Positions 40,234-50,340 of a stretch of DNA of 64,000 bases are shown one piece after another (position 1 is the first letter of the stretch; each line of letters opens with the position of its first letter). The stretch is taken from positions 225,112-289,111 of the forward strand of contig NZ_QDGA01000003.1 of the NCBI RefSeq assembly GCF_003347665.1, in the 5' to 3' direction. The notes beneath the pieces are model-generated. The model was given only the letters and a program-made list of their open reading frames with translations, did not search any database and was not told the origin of the DNA. The stretch is from Microvirga calopogonii. Lineage in GTDB: Bacteria; Pseudomonadota; Alphaproteobacteria; Rhizobiales; Beijerinckiaceae. The position numbers were made by a program, and so were the translations under genes.

Positions 40234-41165
40234 GCCGACTTGATCTGTCGAGCGCATCGCCCTCCGGCGATGCGCGCTTCCGGGACGTGGCAACGGCCCA
40301 CACTCCCTTCCGCTTGGGACGATTGATTCTCTGGGCCGTCATCCTTCTCGTGGCGGCGAACTTCGCTTGGATCGTCGCCCATAACGAAAACTTCGGCTGG
40401 CCCGTCGTCGTTGCCTATTTCTTCGATCCGACGGTCATCAAAGGCCTCTATGTCAGCCTCGGACTTACGGTCGTCGCGATGGCGCTCGGCACCGTACTCG
40501 GACTTGGACTCGCCATTGCCCGCATGTCCAAGGATCGTCTGGCAAATTCATTCGCCTCGCTGTTCATCTGGTTCTTCCGCGGCACGCCGCTGCTCGTGCA
40601 GCTCATCTTTTGGTACAATCTGTCCACTTTGTTCCCGCAGCTTTCGATCACGATCCCCTTCGGACCAACGCTCGCGAGCTGGGACACGAACTCGGTCATC
40701 ACACCGATGACGGCCGCGATCGTAGGACTTGCACTCAACGAAGCGGCCTATATGGCAGAAATCATTCGTGGCGGCCTTCTCTCCGTGGACCGCGGCCAAA
40801 CGGAAACCGCCGAAGCCTTCGGCATGACGAGGGCTCGTGCCCTGTGGCGCATCATCATCCCGCAAGCCATGCGCTCCATCGTGCCGCCCACAGGGAATCA
40901 GCTGATCAGCATGATCAAGGCCACTTCTCTCGTCAGCGTGATCGCAATGGCCGATCTGCTCTATTCGGTGCAGTCGATCTACAACCGCACCTTCGAGATC
41001 ATTCCGATGCTGCTCGTGGCGGTCATCTGGTATCTGCTCATCACATCGATCCTCAATATCGGGCAGAGCTATATCGAGGCCTATTACGGCCGCAGCGAGC
41101 GTCGTAACAGGACCGCCGATAAAGCGGTTCCCGTCGGCGCAGCCGTACAGGAGGCAAGCCATTGA
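40230..41165 (+). CDS. Amino acid-type ABC transporter permease
   Basis: The product has 311 residues with about five or six membrane helices; the first is at about 30-50 ([20 protein letters not shown]). The HisM/GlnP-type signature is present: [16 protein letters not shown], and the EAA loop [20 protein letters not shown]. It overlaps both the binding-protein gene and the ATPase gene by 4 bp. A single permease suggests that it forms a homodimer. Confidence 0.93.
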   Translation: MSRLDLSSASPSGDARFRDVATAHTPFRLGRLILWAVILLVAANFAWIVAHNENFGWPVVVAYFFDPTVIKGLYVSLGLTVVAMALGTVLGLGLAIARMSKDRLANSFASLFIWFFRGTPLLVQLIFWYNLSTLFPQLSITIPFGPTLASWDTNSVITPMTAAIVGLALNEAAYMAEIIRGGLLSVDRGQTETAEAFGMTRARALWRIIIPQAMRSIVPPTGNQLISMIKATSLVSVIAMADLLYSVQSIYNRTFEIIPMLLVAVIWYLLITSILNIGQSYIEAYYGRSERRNRTADKAVPVGAAVQEASH

Positions 41166-41941
41166 GCGCCGCCCAGACCATGAAGCCACTCGTCGAGGCT
41201 CACGACGTTCACAAGTCTTTCGACCACCTCGAAGTGCTGAAGGGAATCGATCTCGACGTCATGCCGGGAGAGGTCGTTGTCATCCTTGGCCCCTCCGGTT
41301 CGGGAAAATCGACCTTCCTGCGCTGCATCAATCACTTGGAAGCCATCAACAAGGGCTTCATCGCGGTGGATGGAGAGCAGATCGGCTACCGGCTTCGCAA
41401 CGACCGTCTTGAGAAGCTCTCCGCGAACGGCATCGCCCGCCAGCGCCGAAAGATCGGCATGGTGTTCCAGCAGTTCAATCTCTACCCGCATATGACGGTT
41501 CTTCAGAACATCATTGAGGCGCCTGTGGGCATTCATGGCGAAAGCCGTCAGGAGGCAACCCGAAACGCCTTGACGCTCCTGGAACGGGTCGGATTGTCGG
41601 AGAAGGCCGGAAGCTATCCACGCCAGCTCTCCGGCGGCCAGCAGCAGCGCGTTGCGATCGCCCGCGCGCTGGCGATCAAGCCCAAACTGATGCTGTTCGA
41701 TGAGCCGACATCGGCACTCGACCCCGAACTGGTCGGTGAAGTGCTGGCGACCATGCGCGATCTTGCCAAGCAGGGGCTTACCATGATCGTCGTTACCCAC
41801 GAGATCGGCTTCGCCCGCGAGGCGGCGGACCGGGTCGTGTTTATGGACGGCGGCAAGATCGTCGAGATGGGCAGCCCGGACGACGTAATCGGCAATCCGC
41901 AACATCCTCGCACGAAGGCGTTCCTGTCGCGCTTTCTGTGA
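41162..41941 (+). CDS. Amino acid-type ABC transporter ATP-binding protein
   Basis: The product has 259 residues if the TTG at 41162 (sharing bases with the permease stop) is used, or 253 from the ATG at 41180. Walker A is GPSGSGKST, the Q-loop is [14 protein letters not shown], the signature is [15 protein letters not shown], Walker B is [14 protein letters not shown], and the switch His is in [12 protein letters not shown]. These are the marks of GlnQ/HisP-type importers. Confidence 0.95.
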   Translation: MSAAQTMKPLVEAHDVHKSFDHLEVLKGIDLDVMPGEVVVILGPSGSGKSTFLRCINHLEAINKGFIAVDGEQIGYRLRNDRLEKLSANGIARQRRKIGMVFQQFNLYPHMTVLQNIIEAPVGIHGESRQEATRNALTLLERVGLSEKAGSYPRQLSGGQQQRVAIARALAIKPKLMLFDEPTSALDPELVGEVLATMRDLAKQGLTMIVVTHEIGFAREAADRVVFMDGGKIVEMGSPDDVIGNPQHPRTKAFLSRFL

Positions 41942-43182
41942 CCATCGCCGGCCTTTCTCCTTTGTCAAGACAGCCCTTCATTGTCAGTCGGACGAATTAC
42001 ATGCTCAACGACAACGTCTTCGCCAGGGTCTCGGATTTCGAAGCCATGGAAGCAGAACTCACCGGCATCCGCCAGTATCTACACGCCAATCCGGAACTAT
42101 CCTTCGAGGAGGCCGAAACGGCGCGTTTCGTCGCCGATAAGCTCGAAGGCTGGGGCTATGAGGTGACCAGAAACGTCGGCGGGCACGGCGTCGTTGCGCG
42201 CCTGAGCGCAGGAGAGGGGCAGAAGGGCATCGCAATCCGAGCCGACATGGACGCTCTCCCGATCGCGGAAGAGACCGGCGTGACCTATGCGAGCCAGTCC
42301 CTTGGCAAGATGCACGCCTGCGGCCATGATGGACATACGACCGTCCTGCTGGGGGCTGCCGAATACCTGGCCCGGACCCGCCGCTTCAACGGCACCGTTA
42401 CACTGATTTTCCAACCCGCCGAGGAGGCCGGCAAGTTCAGCGGCGCCCAGGCGATGATCGCCGACGGTCTCTTTGAGCGCTTTCCGTTCGACGCCATCTT
42501 CGGCCTGCACAATCATCCTGGCGTACCGGAAGGCGACATCCTTCTGCGCGCTGGCCCAATGATGGCCTCGTCCGACACCGTCAACATCACCATCAAAGGG
42601 CTTGGCGGGCATGCCTCACGCCCGCATCTCACCGTCGATCCAATCGTGGTCGCGTGCAATTTGGTGGTCACGCTGCAGACCATCGTTTCGCGAAACATCG
42701 ATCCGACCCAGACCGCCGTCGTCACCGTGGGAACGATCCACGCGGGCAGCGCCGTGAACGTCATCCCGGAATTTGCCAAACTCGCAATCAGTGTGCGTTC
42801 GTTCGATCCGAAGATCAGGAACCTCCTGCAGGAACGCATCGTCAAGCTGACTCAGTCCGTCGTCGACGGCTACGGCGCCACTGCCGAGATCGACTATGAG
42901 CGGGGCTATCCGGTTGTCGTCAATTCCGAGACGGAGACGGCCTTCGCCCGCACGGTTGCAGAAGAGTTGATCGGATCCGACAGGGTATCGACCTGCCACC
43001 TCATCCCGGGAAGCGAGGACTTCGCCTATTTCCTCGAACATAAGCCGGGAAGCTTCCTACGGCTCGGCAACGGCACGAATTCCGCGATCCTGCATAGCTC
43101 GAAATACGATTTTGCGGATGGCAGCCTGACCACCGGGGCTGCACTCTGGGCCCGGTTGGTAGAACGCTACCTCGGCGAATGA
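41938..43182 (+). CDS. M20-family amidohydrolase (hippurate hydrolase/aminoacylase type)
   Basis: The product has 414 residues from a GTG that overlaps the ATPase stop by 4 bp, or 393 from the ATG at 42001. Metal-binding motifs are visible: [20 protein letters not shown], and [20 protein letters not shown] with the catalytic Glu pair. The lid domain contains [20 protein letters not shown]. Members hydrolyse N-acyl amino acids or related amides. Coupling to the importer suggests that the imported compound is an N-acylated or conjugated amino compound. Confidence 0.92.
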   Translation: MTIAGLSPLSRQPFIVSRTNYMLNDNVFARVSDFEAMEAELTGIRQYLHANPELSFEEAETARFVADKLEGWGYEVTRNVGGHGVVARLSAGEGQKGIAIRADMDALPIAEETGVTYASQSLGKMHACGHDGHTTVLLGAAEYLARTRRFNGTVTLIFQPAEEAGKFSGAQAMIADGLFERFPFDAIFGLHNHPGVPEGDILLRAGPMMASSDTVNITIKGLGGHASRPHLTVDPIVVACNLVVTLQTIVSRNIDPTQTAVVTVGTIHAGSAVNVIPEFAKLAISVRSFDPKIRNLLQERIVKLTQSVVDGYGATAEIDYERGYPVVVNSETETAFARTVAEELIGSDRVSTCHLIPGSEDFAYFLEHKPGSFLRLGNGTNSAILHSSKYDFADGSLTTGAALWARLVERYLGE

Positions 43183-43420
43183 CGGGTGAGCGAAAGATCG
43201 TCCTCAACAAGCACGTCATAGAACGTTGCCTGCATCAGGCAGGTAGAGATGAACTCTATGACAGTCGCCGGCCTGCGGGTCGACGCCTGTCATGCCTGTG
43301 ATGCGTGTCAAAAATTTTATAGGAGCCAACGAGTTTAACGATCGCTAGACCGATCTCCGGTAAAGACAATATATGTCGGGAGAATGCCCGGCCTGCCGAC
43401 CGTTTTTGCCAGGAGTGTTC

Positions 43421-43699
43421 ATGGCCAAACCATCAAAACTGTTGAATGCTTACGAATTGATGGTGGCTGCCGAGGAAGAGAAGCGCCGCTTGATGCCCGA
43501 GCGACTTGTGACTCTGGTTGCGGACAAACCCTGGATCAGGGCCGTGAGTCAACACTCAGAGGCCCGCCAGGCTTTTCTGGACGCTGCGATCGACTTCTGC
43601 CGCTCCGAGAAAGCCAAGCCGCGGAAGCCTTCCGGTGAGACGCGCGTGAAGCAGCCGATCCATAAAGGCATTGATCAGGATTTTCCCTGCGGCATGTGA
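43421..43699 (+). CDS. Hypothetical 92-residue protein
   Basis: A good ribosome site (AGGAG, 43411-43415) precedes the ATG at 43421. The product is soluble and rich in charged residues (AYELMVAAEEEKRRLMPERL, FLDAAIDFCRSEKAKPRKPS). I do not recognise it. It is the last gene before the low-GC island that carries the Wadjet operon. Confidence 0.5.
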   Translation: MAKPSKLLNAYELMVAAEEEKRRLMPERLVTLVADKPWIRAVSQHSEARQAFLDAAIDFCRSEKAKPRKPSGETRVKQPIHKGIDQDFPCGM

Positions 43700-44627
43700 C
43701 GGGGCTGTCATGCCGCTCATCGCCTAGGCAGAGCCATCGGGTATCCTCATGCTGGGCGACGCCGGCTGAATGGCCAGCGAAAGGGCAGGGTGGTCCGCCG
43801 CTCGTACCAAGCACCGCATGAAATGCGAATTCAGCGGCGGGACCGCCGAGTAGTAATTCCGAACAGCGCTAGGCAATGCAAAGTGCTATACCTTCAGTTG
43901 GGGGCAATGATCGAGCCGCCAGGAAACGAACCAAGCGTAATCGCGGAGCGTTCAGGTAAACGCGGAGGCCGGGAGTGTCTTCCGATTAACTCCGCGTCGC
44001 ACCTCGATAGTGTAACGTGCGATCGGCGAACGGAGAGCACAGGTGCAGCAGAGCACCGAAACCGTAGAATCGTGCCGCCGAAGAGCCATAAACGCCAATG
44101 GGCGGTGATCGTCTTGTTCGGCCGCCGCTTAGGCCCAGATGTCCGCAGCCGGCCAGCGACCTGCCCGAGAAACTTCGTCTCGCACTGTTCAGTCAGGCTC
44201 AGGTGGATGTAGGGCAGGGTCATTCAGCCTGATAGTGCGGACCCGTTGTCCGTAACGGAATCCGTACCTCGGTCTGCCATCTCATTAACTTCGAGTCTGT
44301 AATCTGAAATTTCGCTGATTTTTCAACGATCAGCGTTTTCTGACTTTAGGTCCAATCTCATGAAGCTTGAGTCTGCAGTCGTGATAGACGCTTGAAATCC
44401 GAGTCCCGAGTCCGAAAATACCTCCAGATAGAGATAAACCATTGATGTTGCTGGATTTATCCTTCTCAACCAAACTACTTATCCACAACGGCTTGTTGGT
44501 CGAGTTCCACTTTGCGCTCTTACCATCAAGAGTACCGGGAATGGTATTGATTACACGTGCGAGTGGATGGAATATATCATAAACGACCCTCGAAGCCGCG
44601 CGTCCCGCGGTGCGGAGACACTGCGCG
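43700..44627. other. 928 bp without a recognisable gene, left flank of the Wadjet island
   Basis: Several overlapping open frames of 100-140 codons exist on both strands, but their translations look random and none shows a motif or a good ribosome site. The right half (about 44260-44600) is AT-rich compared with the rest of the window. No terminal inverted repeat, integrase remnant or tRNA was found. The jetA promoter is presumably in the last 100-200 bases. Confidence 0.5.
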
Positions 44628-46154
44628 GTGCCGCTGTTTGTCCATCTCAGCGATAAGATATTCCTGCCCTTCAGCCGGGGTAACAAGTTCCTCTATGAGG
44701 CTATCCTTATAGCAGTCTATGAACGGTTCTACAGAGACGCGCCCCGGTTTCCCCGTAAGGGCGAGGTCATTGCCGAAATCTACGAACTTTTGAAGGCTCG
44801 GCCCGAATTGGTGGATGACGAAGCCTCACTTGCGGAGCTCCCCGAGGTCAAGCACCGAGGCCGCCGTAGAATGAGGATTGCCAAGACTGAGGGTTCTGCA
44901 GGCGAGATCGCAGACGAAATCCTGAAGTAAGCCCGTCTCCACTACGACTACCTCGTCGAGAGCGGATGGCTGGAGGAGGAGAAGTTCGGCGTCCAGGTCA
45001 CAGTGGATATGACACCGGGTGGTCTCGCGCTTCTGGAGGCCTTGTACCGGATCAGAGAGGGATTCTCTCTGCATTTCTCTGGAACACTGGTACAGCTCAA
45101 TTTGATGCTGGACGGCATTACGAGAGATCCACATCGCAACGCTCTGTCGCTCGACCAAGTGAGACGCAGCCTTGAGTCTTTCGTCCGCCATCTGCGGGCC
45201 ATCATCTCCGACTTGAAGCGGATCAAGGCTGAGATGGCCGCCAGCGACAGCCAGAAGGCGCGTCTTCATGTCTTTATGAAAGGATTCGTCGAGCGCTTGC
45301 TACTCAAGGATTTTGCCTCGCTGCATGAGAGCAATCATCCCTACCGCTACAAGAACGAAACCCTCGTGGCAGTGCGGCGCCTTGCTTCTGACCCGGAAAC
45401 CCTTCGAGCGGTCGGCTTAGCCTATGCCGAGAGCGCGGATCCTGAGCTTATGAAACGGGCCGGCGAATGGGAGGTCGAGCGGCGGGCCGCTATCGAGGCC
45501 GGGATCGTCCGGGTCGACGCAGACTTCGCGACAATCATCGCGATGCTCGGTCATATCGACCAAATGTTTGAGCGCATCCGGGACTTCCAGATTCAGCTTG
45601 AGAGCCGGATCAGGAACATGCTCCGGTACAAAAACAAGAGCCGTATGGATCTTGGAAGACGCTCGGAAGAGACAGTCGATAGGCTCATCGCTTGGATTGG
45701 GCGAAATGAGAGAAAGGCAGATCTTCCCCTCGTTGATGGCTTCCTTGATGGGCCTGTTCGCCCATTCGGCATGGCCCTGCACGGGACACCCAGGCGTGAG
45801 CGGGTTGGGGTCCAGGCTGCCGAGGTCGTGGTTCGTACGGCCGATCCTGTTGACCTTTTCCTGCAAGAGCTAAAGTCCCGTCACTCCCGCCGCCTCTGGC
45901 CAGACGATGAGCGTTTGACCGATTTCCTAGAGACGGCTCTTGGAGAACGTGACGAGGTGGCGGCCAATCGTCTGGAGGTCGATACTATCGATGACTTCCT
46001 AGCTCTCGACGCGGTCCTCCTCATGGTACGCCGTGGGCAACTGACACCTGCTCTACAAAGACGATATGTCATCAAGGCGCTTCCAGGAGCGCAGATCGAC
46101 AATCCTTACATGCAGAGCGAAAGCTTCCTGATTCAACGAAGGAGCGGGGGGTGA
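44628..46154 (+). pseudogene. jetA: Wadjet protein JetA with an internal in-frame stop codon
   Basis: JetA is the kleisin-like subunit of the Wadjet SMC complex. A GTG start at 44628, nine bases after GGAGA, gives MPLFVHLSDKIFLPFSRGNK. At 44928-44930 the frame meets TAA after GEIADEILK, and it reads on without a shift as ARLHYDYLVESGWLEEEKFG and on to 46154. The lengths are 100 residues before the stop and 408 codons after it. The remainder has long helical segments (LEALYRIREGFSLHFSGTLV, IAMLGHIDQMFERIRDFQIQ). Downstream restart codons exist (GTG 45003, ATG 45009). It resembles the DUF5716-type JetA, not the DUF3375 type. Confidence 0.88.
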
Positions 46155-46834
46155 CAACCATGCTTCATGAGAATGATGCCACAGTCATCGGGGATCGCCT
46201 CCCAGATCTCAGGAAAGCAATTCATTACCTTCAGCACCGGCAGTTTTTCTGCATTCAAGGAGAACGGGCGAGTTCCGTCCGGCGTGTTCTTGAGAATCCT
46301 GCACTCCGGTCCATGGTCGCGCGTCACTTCGACTTTGCCGGGTACGATCTGGAATTCAACGAAACAGAGGGGTGGTATGGAATAGTCCCACGGATCGAGG
46401 AGGTCGCCACCCCCAAGATGTCTCCCACTCAGACCCTTGTCCTTCTGTTTTTGGCTCTGCACTGGACGAAGTGCATGGAGCGAGGCGACCTTGACCTGCG
46501 TGCGAACGCCATCACGACCCTGAACGAATTCTGGCTCGATATCGAGGATAGGCTCGCCCGCGGGCAAGGCCCAATCCTGAAGGTCGAGAAGATACTTGAG
46601 ATGCTGAAAGGTGACTTCAGCCATAAGGGGATCGTCAGTATCGGCGAACTCGATGCCGAATCCGATGACTATGAAATCACGATCCGGCCGTTTGTGAGAC
46701 TTCTTGCAGGCGAAGACATCATCGTCAGGGTCAACAAGTTCCTAAATGTCGATGAGCGTACCACCGTGCAGATAGTAACAGAGAGACTCCGCGAGTGGGA
46801 AGAGATGACGCCCTCTACGGACGAGGAAACTTGA
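46151..46834 (+). CDS. jetB: Wadjet protein JetB (DUF4194)
   Basis: The product has 227 residues from a GTG that overlaps the jetA stop by 4 bp, or 224 from the ATG at 46160. The sequence (AIHYLQHRQFFCIQGERASS, NETEGWYGIVPRIEEVATPK, TQTLVLLFLALHWTKCMERG) matches the DUF4194 winged-helix proteins, which dimerise and bind JetA in the Wadjet complex, like the KITE subunits of MukBEF. It is placed between jetA and jetC as expected. It looks intact. Confidence 0.92.
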   Translation: MTTMLHENDATVIGDRLPDLRKAIHYLQHRQFFCIQGERASSVRRVLENPALRSMVARHFDFAGYDLEFNETEGWYGIVPRIEEVATPKMSPTQTLVLLFLALHWTKCMERGDLDLRANAITTLNEFWLDIEDRLARGQGPILKVEKILEMLKGDFSHKGIVSIGELDAESDDYEITIRPFVRLLAGEDIIVRVNKFLNVDERTTVQIVTERLREWEEMTPSTDEET

Positions 46835-46847
46835 GGGGGCTTAGCAT

Positions 46848-49800
46848 ATGCATCTCAACAACATTGGCCTGATCAACTGGCACCTGTTCCCATTAACTGA
46901 CATCCCGGTTTCAGGTGACGTAATCGGTGTGTCCGGCGAGAACAAGTCTGGGAAAAGCACCATCTTGGATGCCATCCAGGTCGTGATGACCGGTTGCGAT
47001 GAGTCGAAGATGAAGTTCAACCGAATGGCTTCGCAGAAGGGCACTGACAGGCAACACAGACGCAGCGCGCACTCCTACTGCCTCGGCCGACTCTCAGTCA
47101 CCGATACGATCCGCAGCAAAGCAATCACATACCTCATGCTGAGCTTTGGGGATCCGAAGCGTGTAAAGCCTCCTGTTACCATTGGGGTCGGCCTTGAGGC
47201 GGAGGAGTCCGAGAACACCGTTCATGTGGCGGTGCGCTTCATCGCGAAAGGCGTCGCATTGACGACTTCAGATTTCGTGGCCAAGGGAGATGGGGGAAGG
47301 GATATCGTCAAGCCTTGGTCCGAATGCGGCCAGAAGATCCAGCGCATTACCGAAGAGGCGGGTGGAAGCCTTATCGAGTTTAAGGACCGGGATAGAGCAG
47401 GGGACTACGTCAGAGAGTACATGCATGTCCTGTTCCCCCGCGGCAGAACCTCGTCGCAGACGCAGTTCGTGAAGACATTCATCAACGCCGTTACGTTGAT
47501 GAAGATGGATTCAGCGAACGACTTTGTCCGCGAGTACCTGCTTGAGAAGGACCCTATCAAAGTCACATCGCTCCGGGAGTCCATCAAACTTTATCGGGAA
47601 GCCGCGGAGATGGTGGAGCGCCTCGGGATTAACCTCAACAACCTCCGCGACCTCCTCGGCACCCTTAATGAGCTCCAGGAGCTGGAGTTTACAGAAGCGC
47701 GTGAGAAGTGGATCGAGCTGCGGGCGCGCCTTGCTGCTGCGCTCAGTCACTATCGGGCCCAGCGACGCAAGCGCACCGAGAAACAGGCAGCACTTGAGAA
47801 TGCGACCCGTGAACTCACGCAGTGCAGCAATGAAATCAAACGCTTCGAGGAAGAGATTGTAGAACTGGAGCAACGGCGGCGTGAGAGACTTTCCGAGGAG
47901 CGTCAAGCCCGGCTCAAATCTGAGATCCACGCCCTTGATGTCGATTACAAGGCTACTGTCAGCCCTGTTAGCGGACTCAGTGCCGATGCAGCAACGGCAC
48001 TCGTGAAGGGCCTAGAGGGCTTTGCTGTGCTCCAGCAAGATGGCGTGGACAAGATTCCTGACCTTGTCAAGGAGGCATTAGACCTCTTGCCGAAGCGTGG
48101 TGAGATGAAGCCTTCTTCATTTCCCGAGAAGATGGATATCCTGATCTCCGCTATAGAAACAGCACTCGACGTAGCCGAGCGTGTGCTCGCAAGAAAGCAA
48201 GAAGAAGCATCCGTTCGAACCGTCCGAGCAAAGGAAGAGCGCGAGACACTGCAGCGGCAGATCGAGGCCTCTCGTACTGGACGACTTGCCGTCGATCCAA
48301 ATGTAGAGGCTATGGTCAATCGCCTCGCCGCGGAGGGCATGAAACCTCGCGTTTTGGCTGAAATGGTCGAGGTTACCGAGGAGAGATGGGCTGAAGCAGC
48401 GGAGGCCTATCTCGGGATCGATCGGGAAACAATCTTCGTCGATCCGGAGCACAATCGAGCCGCTACCGACATCCTTTCTAAGGAGAGATCGCAGTATCGT
48501 CGTGTGAGGATCGCCAACACACGTAAGCTTAAGGATATGCCAGATCGGGCGGACCAGGGTACGCTGGCAGCTGTGATGCAATCGGATGATCCGCTGGCTA
48601 GAGCTTTTCTCGTCTACCGAGCAGGTCGTATCAACCTCGCCAAGAGCAGGTCAGACCTTGATCGCTCTGGTCGGTGGATTATGGACGACGGTACTTATGA
48701 CGATGGTGTTGTAATTGATGTCAAGGAACTCAGAGATGGCCGCAAGTTAGGAGCGAAGGCTCGACTGTCGTCTGCTCAAGAAGCGGCTGCAAAGCTGGAG
48801 AAGGTCAATGCCCATATCAATGGCATACTGAGCCGCGAACTCGAGTTCCTGAAAAAACTCGATGTAGCTGTGACGCAGTTCAGGGTGTGGTCCGAAGGGC
48901 TTACCCGTGGCGATGATGGCCACCCTGTGTTCTTCCGAGAGATTTCCGATAAGACGGCAAAGATCGACAAGCAACGCATGCTGCTCTCGGCTGAGATCTT
49001 GGAGTTGTCAAAGGCCGATGTCTCGGACATTGACGAGGAGTTGTCAGAGCTGAAGGGCGGCTTAAAGGCGTCAGTAGCAGAGCGGGACGAGTTGCAGAAA
49101 CAGTCTTGGAGCCTTGAGCTAGAGATCAGACAAGCTTCCGATACAATCGGAGCCGGCAGCCGTACAATGGGATCAAAACAGCACGCGGAGGGCCAACTCC
49201 AAATTTTCCGGCGCGGCAGAAAGGACTATACAGTACCGGAATGCCTGAGGACATTTATCGAGCGTCGCAAGCACGTAAAGGGCCTAATTCCCCTCGCTGA
49301 GGATGCCGAGGAACGGAGCAAGAATGCTCATGATGAGGCGGTGGAACTGCGCACGGAGGGGCGTGATAAGGCTCGCGCCTGCATCACCGCCATGGGTGCC
49401 GAGGACCTCTTTGAGACGGCAAATCTGTTCACCGTCCTCCTTTCTAAGGTCCGCCCATGGGCCATAGAGCGCGTCCAGGAGATCGAGAACGAGACCCTGG
49501 TGCAGTACCAGCAAGAGCTAAACGATGCCCGTGCTAGGACTAATGACATCTTTAGAAATAGCTTCGTGAACGAACTGGCGGCGCGTTTCGCCAAGGTGCG
49601 GAGCGAGCTGATGGATGTCCGCGACGTCTTGAAGAAATATACTCTCCTTGAAGAAGTCTACGATATCAAGGCAGCCTGGGCCCCCGGTTACGAACCCTTC
49701 CACCGGATCGTTGAGCGACAGCGTGAGCTAGAGCGCACCAACCAACCCCTGTTCAAAGGAGAGGTCGACAGCGACGATAAGATGGCTGAGGATCTGAAGA

Positions 49801-50339
49801 TCGTGGAAGCCGTGCTTCTCGCGGACAATGTCGATATCGCTGCCTTCGAAGACTATACGCGCTATTTCGTTTTCGAGATCGAGATCAAAAACCAGAACAC
49901 AGGACGCGTCGTCACCTGGTCGCAACGTAAATACACCGGATCTGGAGCCGAATTGCAGACGCCGTACTACGTGACGCTGCTGGCTGCATTGTCATCTGTG
50001 TACTATGGGGGCGCTCGATCCCGCCTCGGTGAGGATGAGGGGGGCCTATGCCTTGCCGTGTTCGACGAGGCATTTTCGAACATGGACGAGAAGGTTAGGC
50101 TTCAGGTCGTACAGTTCTGCCTTGAGCTTGGATTACAACTCCTGATCTGCGGTCCCGATGGGGGACGTCGTTCCATGGAACGCTACGCCCATAGTATCGT
50201 CGATATCTGGAAATCTGGAGATCAGTCATTCGCGAAGGTGGATATGATCAAGCAGCGTACGCGCGACGAACTCGCCGCTATTGACCCGTCCCGCTACAGC
50301 CGCGAACAAGTAGAGAGTCTGCTCTCGGCAGCCGAGTAG
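46848..50339 (+). CDS. jetC: Wadjet protein JetC, SMC-like ATPase
   Basis: JetC (1163 residues) is the motor of the loop-extruding complex. The head's first half carries Walker A GENKSGKST at residues 30-38. Two coiled-coil arms (about 270-370 and 650-850) surround a hinge region, whose sequence includes VTEERWAEAAEAYLGIDRET near residue 510. The C-terminal half of the head has the signature-like GSGAELQTPYY around residue 1032 and Walker B LAVFDEAFSNMD (Asp1073, Glu1074). All ATPase residues look intact. The start follows GAGGGG by ten bases. Gene spacing to jetB is 13 bp and to jetD 1 bp. Confidence 0.95.
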   Translation: MHLNNIGLINWHLFPLTDIPVSGDVIGVSGENKSGKSTILDAIQVVMTGCDESKMKFNRMASQKGTDRQHRRSAHSYCLGRLSVTDTIRSKAITYLMLSFGDPKRVKPPVTIGVGLEAEESENTVHVAVRFIAKGVALTTSDFVAKGDGGRDIVKPWSECGQKIQRITEEAGGSLIEFKDRDRAGDYVREYMHVLFPRGRTSSQTQFVKTFINAVTLMKMDSANDFVREYLLEKDPIKVTSLRESIKLYREAAEMVERLGINLNNLRDLLGTLNELQELEFTEAREKWIELRARLAAALSHYRAQRRKRTEKQAALENATRELTQCSNEIKRFEEEIVELEQRRRERLSEERQARLKSEIHALDVDYKATVSPVSGLSADAATALVKGLEGFAVLQQDGVDKIPDLVKEALDLLPKRGEMKPSSFPEKMDILISAIETALDVAERVLARKQEEASVRTVRAKEERETLQRQIEASRTGRLAVDPNVEAMVNRLAAEGMKPRVLAEMVEVTEERWAEAAEAYLGIDRETIFVDPEHNRAATDILSKERSQYRRVRIANTRKLKDMPDRADQGTLAAVMQSDDPLARAFLVYRAGRINLAKSRSDLDRSGRWIMDDGTYDDGVVIDVKELRDGRKLGAKARLSSAQEAAAKLEKVNAHINGILSRELEFLKKLDVAVTQFRVWSEGLTRGDDGHPVFFREISDKTAKIDKQRMLLSAEILELSKADVSDIDEELSELKGGLKASVAERDELQKQSWSLELEIRQASDTIGAGSRTMGSKQHAEGQLQIFRRGRKDYTVPECLRTFIERRKHVKGLIPLAEDAEERSKNAHDEAVELRTEGRDKARACITAMGAEDLFETANLFTVLLSKVRPWAIERVQEIENETLVQYQQELNDARARTNDIFRNSFVNELAARFAKVRSELMDVRDVLKKYTLLEEVYDIKAAWAPGYEPFHRIVERQRELERTNQPLFKGEVDSDDKMAEDLKIVEAVLLADNVDIAAFEDYTRYFVFEIEIKNQNTGRVVTWSQRKYTGSGAELQTPYYVTLLAALSSVYYGGARSRLGEDEGGLCLAVFDEAFSNMDEKVRLQVVQFCLELGLQLLICGPDGGRRSMERYAHSIVDIWKSGDQSFAKVDMIKQRTRDELAAIDPSRYSREQVESLLSAAE

Positions 50340-50340
50340 C

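Noticed and set aside
44330..44686. A 118-codon minus-strand frame across the jetA start
   Set aside because: No ribosome site, no recognisable motif, and it overlaps the conserved N-terminus of JetA on the other strand.
44928..44930. Programmed stop-codon readthrough or selenocysteine/pyrrolysine use in jetA
   Set aside because: The codon is TAA, which is used for neither amino acid, and there is no obvious structure just downstream. A plain nonsense mutation or a split protein is simpler.
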